A program made the translations under genes and the position numbers. Positions 7,349-15,183 of a stretch of 64,000 nucleotides of DNA are shown here, piece by piece. Under the pieces are notes generated by a model, which worked only from the letters and a program-made list of their open reading frames with translations, was not told the origin of the DNA and searched no databases. The stretch spans positions 219,105-283,104 of the forward strand of contig CAZTOW010000007.1 in the NCBI GenBank assembly GCA_964615375.1, read 5' to 3'. This stretch comes from CAZKWG01 sp964615375 (lineage in GTDB: Bacteria > Myxococcota_A > UBA796 > CAZKWG01). Each line of letters begins with the position of its first letter. Positions within the stretch are counted from its first letter, which is position 1.

Positions 7349-9772
7349 ATGCTCTACCTGGACAACCCCATCGGCGCGATGCACGGCTTGATGGTCTATC
7401 GCGACCACGCCAACCCCAGGCTGTTCTACTACATGTCGGAGCGCCCGCGCATCTCCAAGACCGCGCAGGGCAGGCCCGAGATGAGCCTGATCAAGTACAA
7501 GCGCGACCTGACGGACAACCCCGCATTTGATCCAACTCAAACAAAATCCCTCGGGGGCGGTCTGTTCACCTTCACCGTGGACCTGGGGGTGGACGCGAGC
7601 GTGCTGAGCGCGGTCCGCTCCGAGCTCAGCCGGCGGGTCAGCGGCGAGATCAACCTGAGCCCCATCCAGTTCCGGGGCGGGACGGTCCGCCTGTCCACGA
7701 CGAAGAAGGCCACGGAGGAGGAGGGCGGCGGCGCGAGCTCGGGCTTCGCCTTCTTCGAGGAGGTGCTGGGCGCCACCGTGCCCACGCTGCTGGGCGACAA
7801 CCGCGCCGTCTTCTCCATCGTGCTCACGCAGGAGGGCGCGACCCTCATCGAGGAGGCGCTCAAGACCGGGATCAGCCCGGTGGGCGTCATCTACGAGCTC
7901 AACACGCTGGCCATGCGCCCGGCCTTCCACGTCAAGGTGGTCGCCGAGTACTCGCGGATCTACGAGCACTTCGAGCTGGAGATGGGGATCCGCAGCCGCG
8001 TGGGCCGCACCGCGATGGCCGCCGAGATCAACGACGCCTGGCAGAAGCTGGTGGAGCTGGGCGCCATCCGCATCGAGGTGCTCCAGTTCACCGACGACGA
8101 CGACCTGAAGAAGCAGGCCGCCGACGCGCTGGCCTGGTTCCAGACGGAGCTGCTCAAGGACTTCTTCAAGAGCAACCTCCAGCCCCCGAGCTTCATGGCC
8201 CGCGGCTCGGGCCAGGGCATGCTCGCCCAGCTCAACACCCTCTTCGGCGCGCTCCAGAGCGGGCAGGCCGGCGCGTCCAGCACCCCGCGCCTGGGCGATC
8301 CGGCCCCGCAGGGTCAGTCCGCCCCTCCCCCCACGACGCAGCGCGACGGCGTCACCTCCACCAGCCAGGTGAACCAGTCCGCCCAGACCCAGACCCAGGG
8401 CCAGGGCGACGAGCTCCAGGTGGCCTTCTCGCTGAAGCACTACCGCCAGGAGGAGCTGAAGCGGCGGGAGATGGACTACTCCATGCAGACGGCGGTCTCC
8501 TGGGACTTCGGCGCGCAGGGCATGTTCGACACCATCACCCGCGGGCTCGACCCGCAGCGCGTGATCGCGGAGATCGACCTGGACGACGAGTTCTTCGACC
8601 GCATCCTGGTGGACGTGGCGGTGGTCGACGACATGGCGGCGGTGGGCGTCTCCGCGCTCACGGTGAACATGGAGTACCCGGGCGAGGCCACCGGATCGGG
8701 CGAGCCCGAGCACCGGGACGGCTGGAGCTTCCAGCCCGGCCAGGTGCCCCCCCGGCAGTTCATGTGCTCGCTCAACGCCCGGAAGGACCTCAGCTATCGC
8801 TACCGGGTGGACGTGAGCTTCGGCCCCGGCGCGCCCTGGGAGGGGAGCGCCGCCACCGTCCACAGCGGCTGGGTCGTCTCGCGGGCGCGGCAGCTCACGG
8901 TCAACGCCCTCGACCACCTGAGCCTGCTGGAGGTGCGCGTGGTCCCCGGTCGGCTCCGCGCCGAGCTCGTCGAGCAGGTGCAGGTCGAGCTCCGCTACGA
9001 GGGCGCCGGCCAGCCGCTCTCGGAGACCTGGCTCCTGAAGCCGGGCGCGGAGGAGCGCTCCTGGAAGATCCGGTTGAACGCCGAGGACCCGCGCAGCTTC
9101 TCCTACAAGCTGACTTACAACCTGGCGGGCGGTGCGCGCCTGAGCGCCGACTGGGTCCGCACGGACACGCCGACGGTGGTGGTGGACGACCCCTTCCAGG
9201 GGAGCCTGAAGCTGCGCCTGATCCCCATGCTGGACGCGAGCGAGCTGATCGAGGCGATGGTGGAGCTGCGCTACACCGACCCCACGACCGGCTTCACCCT
9301 GCGCAAGCAGCACATCTTCAACCCGAGCGCGATGAGCCCGGTCTCCGTGGAGATCCCCACGCTGGCCGCCAGCCCCGGCGCCTACGCCTACGACATCACC
9401 GTGGTCCGCACCGACGGCCAGGTGCTGACCAGCGCCGTGGACAACGCCGAGGGTCCCGCCGTGCTGGTCACCGACGGCCGGGGCGCGCTGCGCGCGGTCA
9501 CGGTCCGCCTCCTGGACGCCGGTCTGGGCTCCGCCGGGCTGGTGGCCGTGCGCGTCGCCCTCACCGGGCCCGGGTCCAGCCCCGAGACCGACGAGGTGCT
9601 GTTCACGCCCAGCCAGGTCGAGGACCGCCGCGTGTCCGTGGTCGTGCCGCAGGGGACGCCCAGCTTCTCCTACCGCTACAAGGTCACGGGCTACACGGCG
9701 AGCGGCGTGGAGATCGCCGGCGCCAGCGGGCAGACGGACCAGGGCGTGCTGCTGGTGGCGCTGCCGCGCTGA
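7349..9772 (+). CDS. large beta-sandwich protein, paralog of 217-2496
   Basis: 807 residues. Begins MLYLDNPIGAMHGL and has the FYYMSERPRIS segment shared with 1-217 and 217-2496. Residues 55-260 include GGGLFTFTVDLGV and VFSIVLTQEGATLIEEAL, matching the paralog. A Gln/Pro/Thr-rich linker (about 305-355) leads to a C-terminal half of several repeated about 100-residue units with V-x-V-x-L-R-Y strands and a closing SFSYRYKVTGY, consistent with tandem Ig-like domains. No signal peptide or TM helix. GAAGGGG upstream serves as ribosome binding site. It follows the subtilase by 12 bp and is probably its partner (substrate, scaffold or carrier). Function unknown. Confidence 0.8.
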   Translation: MLYLDNPIGAMHGLMVYRDHANPRLFYYMSERPRISKTAQGRPEMSLIKYKRDLTDNPAFDPTQTKSLGGGLFTFTVDLGVDASVLSAVRSELSRRVSGEINLSPIQFRGGTVRLSTTKKATEEEGGGASSGFAFFEEVLGATVPTLLGDNRAVFSIVLTQEGATLIEEALKTGISPVGVIYELNTLAMRPAFHVKVVAEYSRIYEHFELEMGIRSRVGRTAMAAEINDAWQKLVELGAIRIEVLQFTDDDDLKKQAADALAWFQTELLKDFFKSNLQPPSFMARGSGQGMLAQLNTLFGALQSGQAGASSTPRLGDPAPQGQSAPPPTTQRDGVTSTSQVNQSAQTQTQGQGDELQVAFSLKHYRQEELKRREMDYSMQTAVSWDFGAQGMFDTITRGLDPQRVIAEIDLDDEFFDRILVDVAVVDDMAAVGVSALTVNMEYPGEATGSGEPEHRDGWSFQPGQVPPRQFMCSLNARKDLSYRYRVDVSFGPGAPWEGSAATVHSGWVVSRARQLTVNALDHLSLLEVRVVPGRLRAELVEQVQVELRYEGAGQPLSETWLLKPGAEERSWKIRLNAEDPRSFSYKLTYNLAGGARLSADWVRTDTPTVVVDDPFQGSLKLRLIPMLDASELIEAMVELRYTDPTTGFTLRKQHIFNPSAMSPVSVEIPTLAASPGAYAYDITVVRTDGQVLTSAVDNAEGPAVLVTDGRGALRAVTVRLLDAGLGSAGLVAVRVALTGPGSSPETDEVLFTPSQVEDRRVSVVVPQGTPSFSYRYKVTGYTASGVEIAGASGQTDQGVLLVALPR

Positions 9773-9777
9773 GCAGA

Positions 9778-11067
9778 TCAGCCAGGGCGCAGGCGGATCG
9801 CCTCGGGGGTCAGCAGCTCCCGGCGCAGCCGCTCGCGCTCCACCGCGGAGGATCGGTCGGGGACCAGGCCCCTGCGCTTCGGGTTGGAGGTCTGCTCGTC
9901 CACGATGGCCGGGAGGGTCGTGAAGATCAGCCTGGGCGGCTGACCCGGCGTGTGCGAGACCGGCATCTTCGGGTACCACAGCTTCGCCAGCCAGTGCATG
10001 GTGTGGCGCTCGACCTCCTCCCAGGTCCACAGCACGTCGTCCCCGACCAGCACGCCCGACTTCTGGTAGGGGTTGACCGCGCTGAAGCCGTAGTCGGCCC
10101 CCGACTCCAGCTCGCTGCGACCATAGGGGTCGTCCACCACGAGCCCGTCGTCGGTGACCGCCTGGAGGCGCACGATGTGGCCCGTGATGCTCAGGATCAC
10201 GGCGCCGCCGCTCCGGAGGATGGCCCTCACGGTGTCCTTCCACCAGGCCCTCCCCTCGCAGAAGTCGGAGCCCTTGACGAAGACGACGTCCGCGCCGACC
10301 TTCTGCGCGACCCCGCCCCAGCCCTCCGCCTTCCAGCGCTCGGGCAGGCCGTTGTCCACGCGCACCTTCTCCAGCGCGTCCTCGTACTGCATCTCCGGGT
10401 GTGGGTTGGAGTAGCCCATGTAGCTGAGGGCCATGGCCAGGGCGGTGAGGTTGCACATCCGGCCGTTCGGGATCTCCACCAGATCGCCATTCGCCTCCTT
10501 GGAGGCGTTGTCGCGCTGGCTCGCGTAGAGGACGCGCGCCTGGAGGGCCTCGTAGGCGTCCTCGCGCTGGACCTTGTCGTCCAGCTCTCCGATCCGCGCC
10601 CGCTCCGCCTTCAGCTCCTCCGGGCTCAGCGGCGGCACCACGGGGGGCGCGGGCTCGGGCGGCTCGGCGGTGTAGCTGGCGCCCACCCAGGCGACCTGCT
10701 CCTCGTACAGGATGCGCAGCCAGGTCCCGCTGAGGCCCGTCACGGTCAGCTCCTCGTTCCGGAAGACGACCCCGATCACGTTGTCGCCCATGGCGGGCTC
10801 GGCGCGCACGTTGAGGTTGTCCGTGTCCACGACGACGCTGGTCCAGGCGAGATCGAGGCGCCAGGCCGGGTTCAGGAGGGTGTTGGAGATGTAGCCCGTG
10901 GTCCCGTCGTAGCGGGCGAGGATCCAGCCCCGCGCGTTCCCTCCCAGCGTCACCCCTGCCCCCTTGGGGACGACGCGGAGGACGTTGCCCGTCGCCATCT
11001 CCGGCGTCGCGCGCAGGTTGGCATCTGAGGTCGTGGTGGTCGTGACGTTGAAGAGCGGGCTGGACAT
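9778..11067 (-). CDS. SH3b-SH3b-C39-like cysteine peptidase/papain-fold protein
   Basis: 429 residues; ATG 11067 with GGAGG five bases upstream. Two bacterial SH3 domains (about 10-65 and 75-133; each has the N-L/V-R-A-x-P start and a W-x-x-I/V-x-Y strand) are followed by a Pro-rich linker (135-150) and a helical stretch. A C39-like papain fold follows: Cys205 in GRMCNLTALAMALSYMGY, His297 in SITGHIVRLQAV and Asp312/313 in LVVDDPYG, in the order Cys-His-Asp. SH3b domains usually bind peptidoglycan or peptides; C39-like folds cleave peptides or bind them. There is no signal peptide, as in the rest of this locus. It is convergent with 7349-9772 (5 bp apart), so it is transcribed separately. Activity on a substrate is inferred. 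Confidence 0.82.
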   Translation of the reverse strand: MSSPLFNVTTTTTSDANLRATPEMATGNVLRVVPKGAGVTLGGNARGWILARYDGTTGYISNTLLNPAWRLDLAWTSVVVDTDNLNVRAEPAMGDNVIGVVFRNEELTVTGLSGTWLRILYEEQVAWVGASYTAEPPEPAPPVVPPLSPEELKAERARIGELDDKVQREDAYEALQARVLYASQRDNASKEANGDLVEIPNGRMCNLTALAMALSYMGYSNPHPEMQYEDALEKVRVDNGLPERWKAEGWGGVAQKVGADVVFVKGSDFCEGRAWWKDTVRAILRSGGAVILSITGHIVRLQAVTDDGLVVDDPYGRSELESGADYGFSAVNPYQKSGVLVGDDVLWTWEEVERHTMHWLAKLWYPKMPVSHTPGQPPRLIFTTLPAIVDEQTSNPKRRGLVPDRSSAVERERLRRELLTPEAIRLRPG

Positions 11068-11157
11068 TCACACCTCCATGGAGCCCATCAGACAGGAAGA
11101 GGGCTCCCCTGTCTACATCGGAGGGCGGGGAGGGGCGGCGCCAGGGATACGATTAAT

Positions 11158-11186
11158 TTGCTATTGCAATCAACTCGCAATAATTT
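11158..11186 (+). promoter_or_regulatory. promoter with internal palindrome upstream of the CobW-family gene
   Basis: An AT-rich island in very GC-rich DNA. TTGCTA (11158-11163) and TAATTT (11181-11186) are spaced by exactly 17 bp, fitting a sigma-70 -35/-10 pair. An inverted repeat ATTGC-N9-GCAAT (11163-11167 and 11177-11181) lies across the spacer, where a repressor would block RNA polymerase. COG0523 genes are often under the zinc regulator Zur; this palindrome does not match the Zur consensus that I know, so the regulator is open. The GTG start follows at 11215. Confidence 0.6.
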
Positions 11187-11214
11187 CGCCCTCCACCCCT
11201 CCAAGGAGCCTCTG

Positions 11215-12465
11215 GTGTCTGCCACCTCGACCGATCCGCGCCTCCCCGTCACCGTGCTCTCCGGCTTCCTGGGAGCCGGGAAGACCACCCTCCTCAACCG
11301 CGTCCTCCACAACCGCGAGGGCCGCCGCGTGGCGGTCATCGTCAACGACATGAGCGAGGTCAACATCGACGCCGCCCTCGTCGAGCGCGGGGGCGCCGCC
11401 CTCTCGCGGACGGAGGAGCGCCTGGTGGAGATGTCCAACGGCTGCATCTGCTGCACGCTGCGCGACGACCTGCTGGCCGAGGTCTCCCGGCTGGCGAAGG
11501 AGGGCCGCTTCGACTACCTGCTCATCGAGTCCACCGGCATCTCCGAGCCCATCCCGGTGGCCCAGACCTTCACCTTCACCGACGAAGAGGGCGTGAGCCT
11601 GAGCGATCTGGCCCGCCTGGACACCATGGTCACGGTGGTGGACGCGGCGCGCTTCCTGGGCGACTACCGCGCGGCCGAGGCGCTGAAGGACCGGGGCGAG
11701 TCGCTGGGCGAGGACGACCACCGCACGGTGACCGACCTGCTGGTGGACCAGGTGGAGTTCGCCGACGTGATCGTGCTGAACAAGCTGGACCGGGTGGACG
11801 AGGAGGGCGCGCGGGAGGTGGAGGCCGTGATCCGGGCGCTCAACCCTGGGGCGCGCGTCCTGCCCGCCCGGCACGCCGACGTGCCGCTCTCCGCGGTGCT
11901 GGACACCGGGCTCTTCGACTACGAGCGCGCGGAGTCCTCGGCGGGCTGGATCCGGGAGCTTCAGGGCCAGCACACGCCCGAGACCCAGACCTACGGCATC
12001 TCCAGCTTCGTCTATCGGGAGCGGCGGCCTTTCGACGCCGAGCGCCTGCACGCCCTCTTCGACGACGAGGCCGTCTGGGACCGCGTGCTGCGATCCAAGG
12101 GCTTCTTCTGGGTCGCCGCCAGCCACGCCGTCGCCTACGAGTGGGCGCAGGCCGGCGGCTCCCGGGCCGTAGACGCGCGCGGCTACTGGTGGGCGGCCAT
12201 CCCGCGGGAGCACTGGGACCACCCCGACGGCGAGCGGCCCGACCAGTCCCCGCGCTGGGACCCTCGCTACGGCGACCGCGAGCAGCAGCTCGTCTTCATC
12301 GGCCAGGGCCTCGACGAGGCCGAGATCCGCGCCCGCCTGGACGCCTGCCTGCTGGACGCGAAGCTCGCCGCGGAGGACAGCGCCGCCTGGGCCGCGCTGC
12401 CCAACCCCTTCCCGCCGCTGGTTGAGGAGGAGGAGGAGGGGGCGGAGGAAGAGGCGGAGGAGTAG
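11215..12465 (+). CDS. CobW/COG0523 (G3E) GTPase, putative metallochaperone
   Basis: 416 residues from GTG 11215; AAGGAG at 11203-11208 fixes this start rather than the longer frame beginning in the promoter. Walker A is SGFLGAGKTTLLN (16-28), the metal-binding CxCC is NGCICC (75-80), the switch region is ESTGISEP, and the guanine-specificity motif NKLD follows. The CobW C-terminal domain (about 255-380) is present, and the protein ends in a Glu-rich tail that could bind metal. The family hydrolyses GTP to deliver Zn, Co or other metals to client enzymes in the cytoplasm. The client is not indicated by neighbours: it is a single gene flanked by a convergent gene and tRNAs. Confidence 0.93.
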   Translation: MSATSTDPRLPVTVLSGFLGAGKTTLLNRVLHNREGRRVAVIVNDMSEVNIDAALVERGGAALSRTEERLVEMSNGCICCTLRDDLLAEVSRLAKEGRFDYLLIESTGISEPIPVAQTFTFTDEEGVSLSDLARLDTMVTVVDAARFLGDYRAAEALKDRGESLGEDDHRTVTDLLVDQVEFADVIVLNKLDRVDEEGAREVEAVIRALNPGARVLPARHADVPLSAVLDTGLFDYERAESSAGWIRELQGQHTPETQTYGISSFVYRERRPFDAERLHALFDDEAVWDRVLRSKGFFWVAASHAVAYEWAQAGGSRAVDARGYWWAAIPREHWDHPDGERPDQSPRWDPRYGDREQQLVFIGQGLDEAEIRARLDACLLDAKLAAEDSAAWAALPNPFPPLVEEEEEGAEEEAEE

Positions 12466-12626
12466 GGGGGAGTCTGGGCTTCGACGACCAGGTCAAGGCA
12501 GGCCCGGCCTCTCCTCCTGGGCGGAAGAGCGGGTCCCCTCCCCCGCGTCCCCTCCCCCGCGCGCGGAGCGCGGCCCGGAGGCCGGCTCGCCTGGCGAGCC
12601 GAACGCCGGAGGGCAAGCCAGAAAAG

Positions 12627-12699
12627 TGGAGACGAGGGGACTCGAACCCCTGACATCCTGCTTGCAAAGCAGGCGCTCTCCCAGCTGAGCTACGCCCCC
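12627..12699 (-). tRNA. tRNA-Ala (anticodon TGC)
   Basis: Reading the minus strand from 12699, a full cloverleaf can be folded: acceptor GGGGGCG pairs with CGTCTCC, D arm GCTC/GAGC, anticodon stem CCTGC/GCAGG with loop TTTGCAA, T arm AGGGG/CCCCT with TTCGAGT. The discriminator is A. The 3' CCA is not encoded (A is followed by C then TTTT). It lies 53 bp downstream of tRNA-Ile on the same strand, probably in one transcript. Confidence 0.96.
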
Positions 12700-12752
12700 G
12701 CGGCGCGCCACGCGGATCACACGGCGCAGGGCTCGCGACAGGGGGGGAAGTG

Positions 12753-12829
12753 TGGTGGGCCCGGGCTGACTTGAACAGCCGACCTCGCGCTTATCAGGCG
12801 CGCGCTCTAACCAGCTGAGCTACGAGCCC
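12753..12829 (-). tRNA. tRNA-Ile (anticodon GAT)
   Basis: Minus strand from 12829: acceptor GGGCTCG pairs with CGGGCCC, D arm GCTC/GAGC, anticodon loop CTGATAA with GAT, T arm with TTCAAGT, then A and an encoded CCA (ends 12753). The order tRNA-Ile then tRNA-Ala is the usual 16S-23S spacer pair, but here a protein gene lies upstream (ends 12908) and a protein gene lies downstream, so no rRNA flanks it. Confidence 0.96.
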
Positions 12830-12907
12830 ACACTCCCGCTTTCCAGCGAGCCGCACCTCATTATCGCCGGGACTGCACGGCGTCAAGGGCGCGGCTCGCG
12901 AGATCGC

Positions 12908-15169
12908 TCAGAGCTCCCCATCCTCGGCCTGGAAGCCGTTGGGCGTGCCGTCGGAGAGGGCGCAGTCGGGATCCTGGGCGTCGGAGAGGGTGTCCCCGTC
13001 GTTGTCCAGGCCGTCGTAGCAGGTCAGCACCAGGTCCTCGGAGGCGTCGGGCTCGCTGTCCTCGGCGTCGAAGTTCGGGTACTCGCAGCCGGGGTCGTTC
13101 AGATCGGTGTAGCCGTCGCCGTCGTCGTCGGCGCCGTCCGCGCAGCCGTCGCGGCCCACGGGGGCCTCCACGGTGCCGTCGGCGCCCTTCTCCGCGCAGT
13201 AGGGGTCGCCCGCGTCGATGAGCCCGTCGCCGTCGTCGTCGCTGCCGTTGTTGCAGGCGTCGGCGCCGTAGCCCAGCTCGTCCTCGCCCGTCTCGCAGTC
13301 GGGGTCGTCGCGATCCGTCCAGCCGTCGCCGTCGTCGTCCGCCTCGTTGCAGCAGCCGAGGTCCACGGTCTCGCCGCTCTCGGAGAGGCCGGCGATGCAC
13401 TCGCAGTCCTCGTCGTCCTCGTAGCCGTCGTTGTCGTTGTCGCGGCCGTCCGAGCAGTTGTCCTCGCCGTCGGTGGCGTCCTCGCAGACGGAGTCCTCAC
13501 GGTCGATCTTGTCGTCGCCGTCGTTGTCCTGACCGTCGTTGCAGGTGTAGTCGGAGTAGCCGACCTCCTCGGTGCCGTCGCGCAGGCAGTCGGGGTCCTC
13601 GTCGTCGGTCCAGCCGTCGCCGTCGTTGTCCAGGCAGTCGCCGCAGCCGTCCTGGTCCCGCGGGTTCGCCCAGCCCGACGCGCCGAGCTCGGCGTTCACG
13701 AAGGCGAAGACCACGTCGCCCTTGCTGGTCTCGATGTGGTACTCGACGACGCGCGAGACCGAGAGCAGCAGGTAGGCGTAGTTGACGGTGGCGGGGTTGG
13801 ACAGGCGCGTGCCGCCAAAGTTCGTGTTGATGCTGGGGAACTCGTAGAGGACCCAGGCGGGGACCTCCAGGGCGCCGGCGCCGTCGTTGACCTCCAGCGT
13901 GGCGCGGGCGGAGTAGCCCTCCAGGCCGAGCCAGGAGAAGGCGCCGTAGATGAGGGAGGCGTTCACGTAGACGCGCACGTCCTTGATGACGCCGCCGTCC
14001 TGGTTGAGCGCGCGCGCCTCCTCGAGCAGCGCGTCCTCGTCGAGCTCTGACGGAGCCCACTCCCAGCGCAGCGCGGTCTCGTCGAGGGTGGTGTTCCCGT
14101 CGCCGTCGGCGTCGAAGCAGGTGTTCACGCCGTAGCCGCCCCAGAGGGGCTCGTTCTCCTCGTCGCCGGAGACCTGGAAGCCCTGGGTGCCGCGCAGCGC
14201 GAAGCGCTCGGGGAGGATGAGGTGGATGTCCCCGTCCTCGCCGCCGAGGTCCAGGACGACCTCCGCCGCCGCGTCGTCATCGTCCTCGCTGCCGATGGGG
14301 TCGAAGGAGTAGCCCTCGTCGTCCACCAGGGGCCAGTCGGCGCGGTAGGCGGGCGCGCGCACGAGGGCGGCGGGCTCCTTGCAGAATTTGACGGTGGAGA
14401 GCTGGTAGTTGAGCTTTTCGTCCGGCTCGTCGCAGGAGTCGCCGCCGCGGACCACGCCGCCGATGGTGTAGGCGTCGAGGATCTCGCCGTCCGCCGTCCC
14501 GCCGGTGTAGGTGAAGTCGTAGGTGGGCCGGTAGCAGTACTCCTCGCCCTTCCACCCAGGGTTGTAGAGCGTGAAGCTGTCGCCGATGTCCGTGCGCAGG
14601 TCGTCCACCCACTCCGCGTAGAGCGCGGTGTCAGGGATCTCCAGCTTCCACTCCCCGGCCGTGTCCGAGGCGCCCCAGTAGCCGACCACCGGCGTGTGGA
14701 CGCGCGGGTAGGCGATCTCGTAGAACTCCGCGCCGCCGTCGAAGGTGTAGTCCCCGGCGAAGCTGTACTCCGAGACCATCACGTAAGCGGTCTGGCCGTC
14801 GGTGATCTCGTCCACCTCGTAGGTGTAGCCGTCGTCCAGCGTGGCCTGCCCGTCGGGCGTGCCAACCGTGATGTCCACCGGGCCGCCCTCGATGGGGCCG
14901 TGCGGGGCCTCGACCACGATCTCGCTGTCGGAGACGGAGAGGACCTTGGCGTTCCGCCCGCCGAAGACGACCATGATCTGGCCGGCGTCGTCGCCGAAGT
15001 GGGCGCCCTGGATGGTGAGCGTCTGGCCGCCGACGTTGCCGCGCTCCTCGTCCGGGGAGACGCCGTTGATGACGGGGGCGGTGGCGCCCTCGTCGTAGTA
15101 GGGGGGGTTGTCGCCCAGGCCGGTGGGGCCGCAGGCGCTGAGGAGCAGGAGGAGGATTCGGGCGTTCAT
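12908..15169 (-). CDS. lipoprotein with IPT/TIG domain and MopE-like calcium-binding repeats
   Basis: 753 residues from ATG 15169, preceded by GAGGAG. The start MNARILLLLLSACG is a lipoprotein signal with lipobox LSAC. An IPT/TIG Ig-like domain covers about 30-115 (PVINGVSPDEERG ... GGQTLTIQGAHFGDD). The middle is unassigned beta-rich sequence. From about 515 to the end there are at least eight Asp-rich repeats of the form C-x-DGxDNDGDGxxDxxDPDC, as in MopE-type surface proteins, which bind Ca2+ and are tethered outside the cell. It ends an operon with 15184-16746, 16755-20303 and 20317-21324. Likely a surface-exposed adhesive or scaffold lipoprotein (inference). Confidence 0.85.
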   Translation of the reverse strand: MNARILLLLLSACGPTGLGDNPPYYDEGATAPVINGVSPDEERGNVGGQTLTIQGAHFGDDAGQIMVVFGGRNAKVLSVSDSEIVVEAPHGPIEGGPVDITVGTPDGQATLDDGYTYEVDEITDGQTAYVMVSEYSFAGDYTFDGGAEFYEIAYPRVHTPVVGYWGASDTAGEWKLEIPDTALYAEWVDDLRTDIGDSFTLYNPGWKGEEYCYRPTYDFTYTGGTADGEILDAYTIGGVVRGGDSCDEPDEKLNYQLSTVKFCKEPAALVRAPAYRADWPLVDDEGYSFDPIGSEDDDDAAAEVVLDLGGEDGDIHLILPERFALRGTQGFQVSGDEENEPLWGGYGVNTCFDADGDGNTTLDETALRWEWAPSELDEDALLEEARALNQDGGVIKDVRVYVNASLIYGAFSWLGLEGYSARATLEVNDGAGALEVPAWVLYEFPSINTNFGGTRLSNPATVNYAYLLLSVSRVVEYHIETSKGDVVFAFVNAELGASGWANPRDQDGCGDCLDNDGDGWTDDEDPDCLRDGTEEVGYSDYTCNDGQDNDGDDKIDREDSVCEDATDGEDNCSDGRDNDNDGYEDDEDCECIAGLSESGETVDLGCCNEADDDGDGWTDRDDPDCETGEDELGYGADACNNGSDDDGDGLIDAGDPYCAEKGADGTVEAPVGRDGCADGADDDGDGYTDLNDPGCEYPNFDAEDSEPDASEDLVLTCYDGLDNDGDTLSDAQDPDCALSDGTPNGFQAEDGEL

Positions 15170-15183
15170 GGTGTGCTCCTCGC

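Noticed and set aside
9778..11067. Bacteriocin-processing C39 peptidase/ABC exporter
   Set aside because: No ABC transporter or TM domains; only the papain-like fold is shared, preceded by SH3 domains.
6374..11071. 1565-codon minus-strand open frame
   Set aside because: Shadow of the subtilase end, the 7349 gene and the C39-like gene. Low-complexity Arg/Gly/Ala/His composition typical of opposite-strand reading in GC-rich DNA.
12627..12829. Possible rRNA operon around the tRNAs
   Set aside because: No 16S or 23S sequence on either side; neighbours are protein genes.
12938..13650. Regularly spaced GTC-rich repeats that could suggest a CRISPR or satellite
   Set aside because: They are the DxDGDG calcium-binding coding repeats of the minus-strand lipoprotein; spacing varies and there are no conserved repeat units.
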